In this document: positions 1 to 5,307 of the stretch, one piece after another
Position numbering within the stretch: position 1 is the stretch's first letter
Layout of the letters: each line of letters begins with the position of its first letter
Source: DATJBC01 sp035515515
GTDB taxonomy: Bacteria > Actinomycetota > Acidimicrobiia > Acidimicrobiales > UBA8190
Assembly: GCA_035515515.1 (NCBI GenBank)
Contig: DATJBC010000232.1
Location: 1-16,758 of the forward strand
DNA: 16,758 bases
Direction: 5' to 3'
Notes under the pieces: model-generated
Seen by the model: the letters and a program-made list of their open reading frames with translations, nothing else
Told to the model about the DNA's origin: nothing
The model's database searches: none
Made by a program: the position numbers and the translations under genes

Positions 1-131
1 AGGTCGGCCACGCTCCGGCCCGCCTGGGTGTCGGCCCCCGCCACCGCCACCTCGAATTCGGGGTGCATGGCGCACAACCGGAGCAGCTCGGCTCCCGTGT
101 AGCCCGACGCCCCGGCGATGCCCACCCGCAT
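1..131 (-). CDS. argC: N-acetyl-gamma-glutamyl-phosphate reductase, N-terminal fragment (runs off left edge)
   Basis: ArgC reduces N-acetyl-glutamyl-phosphate to the semialdehyde in cytoplasmic arginine synthesis. Only the first 43 codons are present. They begin MRVGIAGASGYTGAELLRL, the family's N-terminal NAD(P)-binding glycine motif (GxxGxxG) with its usual spacing, so the identification is firm although the catalytic Cys/His region lies outside. The ATG at 131 is the only sensible start, because the motif begins two residues after it. No Shine-Dalgarno precedes it, and a -10-like TATTTT ends 7 nt upstream, so the mRNA is probably leaderless. In many actinobacteria argC follows pheT directly; here it is on the same strand but about 5.2 kb away. 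A TTGCATA half-site overlapping the -35 could be an ArgR box. Confidence 0.93.
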   Translation of the reverse strand, partial: MRVGIAGASGYTGAELLRLCAMHPEFEVAVAGADTQAGRSVAD

Positions 132-138
132 CTGCAAG

Positions 139-167
139 AAAATACCTACTCGCGCATTGATATGCAA
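139..167 (-). promoter_or_regulatory. argC promoter (-35 TTGCAT, 17 nt, -10 TATTTT)
   Basis: On the minus strand TTGCAT (167-162) and TATTTT (144-139) are separated by exactly 17 nt, and the -10 ends 7 nt before the argC ATG. That spacing puts the transcription start at or next to the A of ATG, i.e. a leaderless message. The two lines spanning 121-240 are only about half G+C, against about three quarters in the flanking genes, as expected for a promoter island. Confidence 0.55.
154..165. promoter_or_regulatory. possible ArgR operator half-sites upstream of argC
   Basis: The 12-bp element has inverted arms GCAT and ATGC with a 4-nt centre. Read on the minus strand it continues from TTTGCATA, which resembles the TTGCATA half-site of streptomycete ARG boxes. 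It overlaps the argC -35, a position suited to repression by arginine-loaded ArgR. The arms are short and no second copy was found, so this is tentative. Confidence 0.3.
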
Positions 168-183
168 AGACCTTCCGACCGCA

Positions 184-212
184 TTGACGTTTTTCATGAT
201 GTTCCATATGGT
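184..212 (+). promoter_or_regulatory. sigma70-type promoter of the 221-565 gene (TTGACG, 17 nt, TATGGT)
   Basis: TTGACG at 184-189 and TATGGT at 207-212 are separated by exactly 17 nt. Eight bases later the GTG at 221 opens the reading frame and no ribosome binding site lies between, so transcription should begin at about the start codon. The -35 sites of this promoter and the argC promoter are 16 bp apart and point away from each other. Confidence 0.6.
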
Positions 213-220
213 CACATCCC

Positions 221-565
221 GTGAATCCCGTCGTGAGCGCCCTGCTGGAGGCGACGCCGGGGTTCGTCGACCGCTACCTCGACCTCGTCGAGGCCGCCGA
301 CGGCGATCCCGGCCCGGCCGCCACGCTCACCGAGCTCGCCGACTACGTGGCCGGCCTGGCGGCGGCCGTCGAGGAGCTCCGCCCGCCGCTGGCGCGCTGC
401 CTGGCGGCCGTCGAGGCGCTGGCCGCCGGCGCCGAGGACGACGCCGAGCTCGTGGCGTGGGCCTTCCTCGACAGCCTCTCCCCCGACGACCGCCGGCGCC
501 TGGCGCCGTGGCTGGGGCCGCGCACCCGGGCCCTGCTCGACGAGGTCGAGGGGGCAGGCCGCTGA
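221..565 (+). CDS. hypothetical protein, 114 aa, acidic and alpha-helical
   Basis: I do not recognise this family. The frame starts at GTG 221 (VNPVVSALLEATPGF) directly behind a good promoter and runs 114 residues to TGA. The product is rich in Ala, Leu, Glu and Asp, has no signal peptide, membrane segment, cysteine cluster or catalytic motif, and looks like a bundle of amphipathic helices (for example ELADYVAGLAAAVEELRPPL). Third codon positions are strongly G/C, as in neighbouring genes, which supports real coding. An overlapping longer + frame beginning at 118 has a low-complexity Arg/Pro-rich translation and is rejected. The gene converges on the thioesterase, with 22 bp between stops. 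A 6-bp GC stem (557-573) spans its stop codon and might be a weak bidirectional terminator. Confidence 0.7.
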   Translation: MNPVVSALLEATPGFVDRYLDLVEAADGDPGPAATLTELADYVAGLAAAVEELRPPLARCLAAVEALAAGAEDDAELVAWAFLDSLSPDDRRRLAPWLGPRTRALLDEVEGAGR

Positions 566-587
566 CGGCGGCCCGGCGGCGGGCGGC

Positions 588-995
588 TCAGGGGGACGCC
601 GGGGCGAGCGCGGCCCGGAGCAGGGCGGGGATCTCGCACTTCCCCGATCCGTCGGTCCGCACCGACACGTAGACGGTGCGCACGCTGGCGACGCGCCGGC
701 CGGCCGACTCCACCTCGAAGGCGAGCGTGAACGACGTGCGGCCGACCTGCGCCGCCTCGACCGTCACGGTGGCCTCGTCGCCGAAGCCCAGCGGCCCGTG
801 CCAGTCGATCTCGGTGTGGACGACCTGCGCGTCGTAGCCGGCATCGAGCATGGCGAGATACGGCAGGCCGCCGTGGGCGAGGAAGGCCGTCATGGCGTCG
901 TCGCAGTACGCCAGGTACCACATGTTGAAGACCACGCCCTGCTGGTCCACCTCGAGATAGCGCACGTGCACGGTGTGGCGGAAGGGGGTGCCCAT
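588..995 (-). CDS. acyl-CoA thioesterase, 4HBT hotdog family (YbgC/FadM-like)
   Basis: The protein has 135 aa, a single hotdog domain. The N-terminal signature HVRYLEVDQQGVVFNMWYLAY (residues 10-30) is that of 4-hydroxybenzoyl-CoA-thioesterase-like enzymes. Asp17 occupies the catalytic acid position and the Tyr residues follow the usual pattern. Such enzymes hydrolyse acyl-CoA thioesters in the cytoplasm; the chain-length preference cannot be read from sequence. ATG 995 gives the usual family length and has a weak GGGAAG upstream. An in-frame GTG at 1055 would add 20 low-complexity residues but sits 8 nt from a TATAGC -10, so a leaderless longer form is possible. The gene is divergent from the GNAT gene and convergent with the 221-565 gene. 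Confidence 0.85.
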   Translation of the reverse strand: MGTPFRHTVHVRYLEVDQQGVVFNMWYLAYCDDAMTAFLAHGGLPYLAMLDAGYDAQVVHTEIDWHGPLGFGDEATVTVEAAQVGRTSFTLAFEVESAGRRVASVRTVYVSVRTDGSGKCEIPALLRAALAPASP

Positions 996-1063
996 AGCGA
1001 CCAGCTTCCCATCCGCGCGGGGACGACCCCGAGCGCGCGCTTCGACGGTCACCACCCGGGGCG

Positions 1064-1071
1064 GCTATACC
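1064..1071. promoter_or_regulatory. overlapping bidirectional -10 elements (TATACC + / TATAGC -)
   Basis: The sequence GCTATACC reads TATACC on the plus strand (1066-1071) and TATAGC on the minus strand (1069-1064). Eight bases separate the plus element from the GNAT ATG at 1080, and eight bases separate the minus element from the thioesterase GTG at 1055. A TTCGAC at 1041-1046 is a possible plus -35 (19-nt spacing). No good minus -35 was seen. The symmetric layout suggests one TATA box firing both ways into leaderless mRNAs. Confidence 0.4.
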
Positions 1072-1079
1072 TGAGCGCC

Positions 1080-1685
1080 ATGCCGGGACCCATCCGCGTG
1101 GCCACACGGGCTGACACCGGCCCGCTCGCCGCCAGCCTGGCGCGCGCCTTCTTCGACGACCCGGTGATGTCGCACCTCCTGCCCGACGACGCCACGCGCC
1201 GGCGGCGCTGCGCAGGCTTCTTCGAGGTCGCCCTGGACATCCAGCACCTGCCGCACGGCGCCTGCTTCACCGACACCGATCGCGCCGGGGGGGCCATGTG
1301 GGATCCCCCGGGTCACTGGAAGATGGGCTGGGGCGCCATCGCGCGGGGATCGCCCAAGCTGCTGCGCTCGTTCGGGCTCGCCGTGCCCCGGGCCCTGCGC
1401 GTCCTGGCCACCGTCGAGCGCCAGCACCCCACCGTGCCCCACTGGTACCTGGCCGTCCTGGGCACCGACCCCATCCACCAGGGCAAGGGCATCGGCTCCG
1501 CGCTCCTGGCCCCGATCCTGGAGCGCTGCGACGCCGACGGCGTGGGCGCGTACCTCGAGTCCTCGAAGGAGAGCAACATCGCCTTCTACCGCCGCCACGG
1601 CTTCGAGGTGACCGGCGAGATCCCCCTGCCGGGCGGCCCCCGCATCTGGCCCATGTGGCGCGACCCCCGCCCGCCGGGGGGCTGA
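1080..1685 (+). CDS. GNAT-family N-acetyltransferase
   Basis: The 201-aa protein carries the GNAT fold throughout. The acyl-CoA-binding loop is GTDPIHQGKGIGSALL (residues 128-143, pattern QGKGIG), and the C-terminal LESSKESNIAFYRRHGF (159-175) is the typical beta-strand/alpha-helix ending with the conserved Asn and Tyr. An N-terminal region IRVATRADTGPLAASLARAF is usual for stand-alone acetyltransferases of this type. The substrate is unknown. ATG 1080 is chosen because it begins just before the domain and 8 nt after a -10-like TATACC, with no ribosome binding site, so the mRNA is probably leaderless. It ends 6 bp from the convergent methyltransferase stop, leaving no room for a separate terminator. 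Confidence 0.88.
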   Translation: MPGPIRVATRADTGPLAASLARAFFDDPVMSHLLPDDATRRRRCAGFFEVALDIQHLPHGACFTDTDRAGGAMWDPPGHWKMGWGAIARGSPKLLRSFGLAVPRALRVLATVERQHPTVPHWYLAVLGTDPIHQGKGIGSALLAPILERCDADGVGAYLESSKESNIAFYRRHGFEVTGEIPLPGGPRIWPMWRDPRPPGG

Positions 1686-1691
1686 GGGGCC

Positions 1692-2396
1692 TTACCCCGT
1701 ACCGAAGGTGACGGCCAAGCCGTCGGCCAGGGGCGGTCGGACGCGGGCGGCGAGGCGCGCCACCCAGTCGAGGGCCTGCCGGGGTCGCGTGTCGCCCGAG
1801 GAGATCGAGTAGTAGGCCCAGCCGATCACGTGCAGGCCTTGCGACCGGGCCGAGCGGGCCAGCGTGCTCGGCGTGAACACGACCCGATGGTCCGGGTGGA
1901 TGACCTCGACGCCAGCGGCGCTGTACCCGAGGTGGCGCAAGGCGAGGGCGTTCGGCGTCGTGATCAACAGCCGGCACCCCGGCCGCGACTGTGCCAGCAG
2001 GCGCGCCAGGCCGCACAGGAAGCGGTCGATGTTGGGAACGTGCTCGATCACGTCGCAGGCCGCCACGATGTCGGCCTGGAATCCGACGATGGGCGTCAGG
2101 TCGTCGGTCTCCACATCGAGTCGCTCGTAGGCGCCGCCGAGCTCGGCACCGAGGACGTCGAGGCCGTCCCGGTCGACGTCGACCCCGAGCACGGCTGGAC
2201 ACCAGTCCAGGAGCTTGCGGTGCAGCAGCTCTCCCTGCTGCAGCTTCTGCGACGTCATGGGCCAGTCGGTGCAGCCCAGGTGCACGACTCGGTGGCCGTG
2301 CACCACGGAGTGGATCGCCCGGTCGCGCGTCGGGTACCAGTCCCCCTTGGGCAACGAGGACCTGTAGAAGTGCTCCTGGGCAACGGGCACGGACAC
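1692..2396 (-). CDS. class I SAM-dependent methyltransferase (Methyltransf_23/UbiG-like)
   Basis: The frame encodes 234 aa from GTG 2396. SAM-binding motif I is degenerate but recognisable (VVHLGCTDWP, residues 37-46). It is followed by the acidic end of strand 2 (GVDVDRDG, 71-78), the CDVIEHVPN motif (114-122), LLITTPNA (143-150) and a UbiG-like VIHPDHRVVFTP (165-176). This order is typical of small-molecule or glycan methyltransferases; the acceptor is unknown. The start is uncertain: GTG 2390 and TTG 2462 are in frame, and AAGGGA before 2396 is the best ribosome site. The 146 bp up to the hydrolase gene hold no clear gene or terminator. Hand-counted lines in this gene are 67-72% GC and one line just upstream is about 62%, below counted lines in pheT and hisG, which could mean later acquisition. 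Confidence 0.82.
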   Translation of the reverse strand: MSVPVAQEHFYRSSLPKGDWYPTRDRAIHSVVHGHRVVHLGCTDWPMTSQKLQQGELLHRKLLDWCPAVLGVDVDRDGLDVLGAELGGAYERLDVETDDLTPIVGFQADIVAACDVIEHVPNIDRFLCGLARLLAQSRPGCRLLITTPNALALRHLGYSAAGVEVIHPDHRVVFTPSTLARSARSQGLHVIGWAYYSISSGDTRPRQALDWVARLAARVRPPLADGLAVTFGTG

Positions 2397-2542
2397 GCGC
2401 TTCCCTTCGCGGCCGACCGCAGCCGTCGACGCGTCCGGTCTGCGAGTCGGCGTCGTCGACAAAGAGGATGGATGCTCCGTGGTGATACGCGTCGGGGAGA
2501 ACCCCAGGTCGGGGCTCGATCCTCGGCGGGAGGGCCGGATGG

Positions 2543-3445
2543 TCAGGGAGGGGGGGCCGCCAGCCCGGCGGTGACCGCCGCCAGGAACGGGGCGGGCGCC
2601 TCGAGCATGGGGTAGTGCCCCACCCCCTCCAGCCACGTCAGGCGGGCGTCGGGGCGAGCCTCGCGGAGCCGGGTGGCCATGGGGGCCACGGCGATGGGGT
2701 CGTCGGTGCCCCACACGATCGACAAGGGCGACGGGTGCCGTTCGATGGCCCCGGTGTAGCGGGCCTGGTGGCGGCGGCGCTCTTCGATGTAGCGGATGGT
2801 GCGGGGGAGGAGGCGGTGCCCCTCGAGGTGCGAGATCATCTCCCACGCCGCCTCCAGCCCGTCGTCGTCCACCGGCGAGCGGGGTGAGAAGGTGGCTGCC
2901 AGGCTGGCCTTCATGGCGGGACCGTCGATGCCCGACCCCGCCGGCAGGCGCTCGTCGGGGAGCCCCAGCAGCATCTGCTGGCCCACGCTCAGGTGGGCCA
3001 TCTCGATGTAGATGCTGCCGTTGGTGACGACCCTCCGGATGACCTCCACCGGCCAGGTGCCGTCCAGCTGCCGGGCGAGCAGCTCCCCGCCCACGGTGTC
3101 GCCGAGGTCATGGGTCAGCAGCGCCAGGCGCGTCACGCCCAACTCCGCCACGAAGGCCTGCACCACGTCGGCCTCGAGGTCGAGCGTGTAGGGCGCGTCG
3201 GGCTTGTCCGACAGCCCGTAGCCGATCAGGTCGAGCAGCAGCACGCGGCGGTGCGCGGCGAGGCCGTCCACCACGGCGTGCAGGTCGAAGGAGCTCGTGG
3301 GGAAGCCGTGCAGCACGAGGAGCGGCTCGAGGGTCTCCTCCCCCACCGGTGACACGTCGACGGTGAAGGCCCGGTGCCCGGCCAGCTGCCGATAGGTGCC
3401 GCGCCGCTCCCAGTCGGCCACGAGCGGGGAGCGCCAGTCGCTCAC
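2543..3445 (-). CDS. alpha/beta hydrolase, MEST/epoxide-hydrolase-like with predicted Asp nucleophile
   Basis: The protein has 300 aa. The oxyanion motif HGFPTSSFD (46-54), LDLIGYGLSDKP (71-82), nucleophile elbow LLTHDLGDTVG (109-119), acid region VWGTDDP (244-250) and GHYPMLEAP (276-284) give a complete triad: Asp113, Asp248 or Asp249, and His277. An Asp nucleophile after His is the hallmark of epoxide hydrolases and haloalkane dehalogenases, but the dehalogenase Trp after the Asp is Leu here. From memory the pattern HGFPTSS, GFSDKP, SHDYGD, GHYPQLE is closest to vertebrate MEST and its bacterial relatives, whose substrate is not settled. The GTG start at 3445 overlaps the ctaG stop by 4 nt (GTGA), with GGAG upstream, so it is translationally coupled to the Sco/CtaG genes. 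Confidence 0.85.
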   Translation of the reverse strand: MSDWRSPLVADWERRGTYRQLAGHRAFTVDVSPVGEETLEPLLVLHGFPTSSFDLHAVVDGLAAHRRVLLLDLIGYGLSDKPDAPYTLDLEADVVQAFVAELGVTRLALLTHDLGDTVGGELLARQLDGTWPVEVIRRVVTNGSIYIEMAHLSVGQQMLLGLPDERLPAGSGIDGPAMKASLAATFSPRSPVDDDGLEAAWEMISHLEGHRLLPRTIRYIEERRRHQARYTGAIERHPSPLSIVWGTDDPIAVAPMATRLREARPDARLTWLEGVGHYPMLEAPAPFLAAVTAGLAAPPP

Positions 3446-4374
3446 GGGGTCTCCACGGGCGCAGCCGGGGCCGGGACCTCGATGCCCTCGTGCCCGGCGC
3501 GCCAGGCCTCGGCAGCCTCGAGGGCGTCGAGGCGCCGGTCGGCCCGGATGGCCTCGCGCTGCTCGTACTGCAGCCACTGGTAGACCACGATCGCCATGGA
3601 CACCAGCGTGATGAGCTCGCCCACGATCCACAGCACCGAGCCCCCCCGGTGCGTGTCGGCCACGGTGTGGAAGGCGGGCGCCACCGACACCCGGCTGCCC
3701 GTGAGGACCAGGCCCAGGAGCGCGTTGACCGGGATGCCCACCGCCAGCAGTCCCAGCTTGGCCGCGTGCGACAGGCGCCAGGGCGACGGGTCGCGCCCCA
3801 CCACCAGCCACCAGAACAGGCACCCGCTCACGAGGAAGTGGAGGTGGCTGAGGTCGTGCAGCCACGTGTGCTCGAGCGACAGCCCGTAGAACGGGGTGAG
3901 GAAGTACCCGATCATCGTGCCGTAGGCGACGATCGCCACGAAGACCGGCCGCGTCACGAAGGCCACCGCCCGATGGTGCAGCACCGCCAGGAGGCGCTGC
4001 TGCACGGGGCGCCCCGCGGCCTGGAGGGCGAGGGTCATCGGCGCGCTCAGCGCGAAGAGGATGGGGGCGAGGTTCATGAGGAGCAGGTGCTGCACCACGT
4101 GCGCGGTGAAGACCTCGTCGTCGTAGGCCGCCAGGCCCGACTGCACCGCCACCATGACGAGGGCGCTGGCGCCCACGAACGAGGCCGTGCGCCACGGCGA
4201 CCACCGGCGCCCGCGCCGGGCGAGGCGGCGCACCGCGCCCAGGTACCACACGACGAGCCCGACCTCGACGGCGAGGGCCACGACGCTCAGCGGGTCGTGC
4301 TGGAACCCGGTGAGCAGCGTGTGCACCCGCACCGCGGGCGAGCGCACGTCGGCCAGCGCCAGGCGAGCGCTCAT
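3442..4374 (-). CDS. ctaG: cytochrome c oxidase assembly protein CtaG (caa3_CtaG family)
   Basis: This 310-aa polytopic membrane protein has about seven hydrophobic helices (for example residues 30-48, 66-82, 92-112, 141-160, 180-192, 207-226, 247-266). The signature FTAHVVQHLLLMNLAP (89-104), with His92 and His96, matches the CtaG family that supports assembly of caa3-type oxidases in Gram-positives. A second His group (His173, His177, His179) lies before helix five and could bind metal. The C-terminal tail of about 40 residues is charged and cytoplasmic-looking. The ATG at 4374 overlaps the sco stop (ATGA), and the downstream hydrolase overlaps its own stop. Being joined to a Sco protein supports a copper-insertion role in oxidase assembly. 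Confidence 0.9.
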   Translation of the reverse strand: MSARLALADVRSPAVRVHTLLTGFQHDPLSVVALAVEVGLVVWYLGAVRRLARRGRRWSPWRTASFVGASALVMVAVQSGLAAYDDEVFTAHVVQHLLLMNLAPILFALSAPMTLALQAAGRPVQQRLLAVLHHRAVAFVTRPVFVAIVAYGTMIGYFLTPFYGLSLEHTWLHDLSHLHFLVSGCLFWWLVVGRDPSPWRLSHAAKLGLLAVGIPVNALLGLVLTGSRVSVAPAFHTVADTHRGGSVLWIVGELITLVSMAIVVYQWLQYEQREAIRADRRLDALEAAEAWRAGHEGIEVPAPAAPVETP

Positions 4375-5201
4375 CGACGGGGGATGGTCCGGCCCGCCAC
4401 CCAGCCGACGACGTCGAGGCCCTCGGGGACGGTCCACGCCCCTGGGGCCGGGTGCGCCAGGTCGTGGCGGCCCTCGTCGTCGAGCAGGGCGGCCAGCGGG
4501 GGCGCCAGGCGGCCCCCCGCCAGGTCGGGTGCGGCCCCGGTGGCGAAGCGCTCGTGGAGGTGCGGGTCGAGGACGATGAAGCCGTCGGTGTGATTGACGT
4601 CGTAGGTGTAGGGCCTGCCCGTCTGCCAGTCGACGCCCGGAGGGTCGTCCTCGGGGACGCGCTGGTAGAACACGCCGAAGTAACGCCACAGCGCCGCCAG
4701 GTCCGCCGCCGTCCCGGTGAGCAGCGGCCAGTCGGCCCCGGTCAGCTGGGCGTAGGCGGCCATCCGGGACGGGACGTCGCGCCCGGGGTCGATGCTGACC
4801 TCGGCGAAGGTCACCGCGCCCCCCAGGCCCGCGGCGCGCACGTCGGCGCGCATCTGCAGGAAGGCGCCGGTGGTGATGGGGCACGTCTCCTGGCACGAGG
4901 TCATGAACGGCGTGAGGACGAGGATCCGCCCGCCGAAGGAGGCCAACGGCCTGGCCCGGCCGTTCTGGTCCACGAGGGGGATGCGCAGGACCGAGGCGGG
5001 GACGGCCCGGTTCTGCACGACGCCCCACGACGCGCCGGGGGCCCCCGGTGCGCCCGTCCCGCCGGTCGCCACCACCAGGCCGGCGGCGCTGCCGGCGAGC
5101 ACGACCGCGCCCAGCACCCACACGAGGGCCCGGCGGGGGCGCCGGCCGGCCGGCCGTGCGGAGGGGCCGTCCGTGCTGACCACGTCGTCGACGCTCACCA
5201 T
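4371..5201 (-). CDS. SCO1/SenC-family copper chaperone for cytochrome c oxidase
   Basis: The 276-aa protein has an Arg-rich N-terminus and one membrane anchor (about residues 25-46). A thioredoxin-like SCO domain follows on the outer face. The copper ligands are visible: the Cys pair in TSCQETCP (Cys103, Cys107, CxxxC) and the conserved His204 in VNHTDGFIVLDP. Sco proteins deliver copper to the CuA site of oxidase subunit II. The ATG at 5201 is chosen over an upstream in-frame ATG at 5243 because the basic anchor follows directly and a TAGCGT -10 lies 10 nt upstream. The 42 extra codons of the longer form fall inside the promoter region. It heads the sco-ctaG-hydrolase operon, whose three genes overlap by 4 nt each. 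Confidence 0.9.
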   Translation of the reverse strand: MVSVDDVVSTDGPSARPAGRRPRRALVWVLGAVVLAGSAAGLVVATGGTGAPGAPGASWGVVQNRAVPASVLRIPLVDQNGRARPLASFGGRILVLTPFMTSCQETCPITTGAFLQMRADVRAAGLGGAVTFAEVSIDPGRDVPSRMAAYAQLTGADWPLLTGTAADLAALWRYFGVFYQRVPEDDPPGVDWQTGRPYTYDVNHTDGFIVLDPHLHERFATGAAPDLAGGRLAPPLAALLDDEGRHDLAHPAPGAWTVPEGLDVVGWVAGRTIPRR

Positions 5202-5211
5202 CCGCCGTTCG

Positions 5212-5217
5212 ACGCTA
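5212..5217 (-). promoter_or_regulatory. -10-like TAGCGT of the sco-ctaG operon
   Basis: TAGCGT lies 10 nt before the sco ATG, preceded by CCGG, with no recognisable -35 or ribosome site. The surrounding minus-strand sequence GGTAGCGTnGAACG also occurs at the infC promoter region (11256-11270), differing only at the n position. Confidence 0.35.
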
Positions 5218-5259
5218 CCGGTCGCTCCGGCGGGGGCGCACATCGCCTCGGGCGGTATC

Positions 5260-5300
5260 GCCTCGCGCGGGGAGGGCCGCCCGCCCCGCGTCGCCGAGGC
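5260..5300 (-). terminator. GC-rich hairpin after pheT, probable terminator
   Basis: Arms GCCTCG-CGCGGGG (5260-5272) pair with CCCCGCG (5284-5290) and CGAGGC (5295-5300), giving 13 base pairs with one 4-nt bulge and an 11-nt loop. It begins 7 nt after the pheT stop. No U-tract follows, which is common for terminators in high-GC actinobacteria. It separates the translation operon from the sco operon. Confidence 0.5.
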
Positions 5301-5307
5301 GCTGGGA

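Noticed and set aside
118..672. 184-codon plus-strand frame starting in argC
   Set aside because: It overlaps argC, the 221-565 gene and the thioesterase in other frames and has an Arg/Pro/Gly-rich shadow composition.
1267..2202. 311-codon minus-strand frame across the GNAT gene and methyltransferase
   Set aside because: Arg-rich low-complexity shadow. Both underlying genes have clear family motifs in other frames.
2397..2542. Possible extra gene or N-terminal extension of the methyltransferase
   Set aside because: The in-frame translation before GTG 2396 is Ser/Thr/Pro/Arg-rich without motifs, and only a TTG at 2462 could start it. I see no terminator or RNA gene there either.
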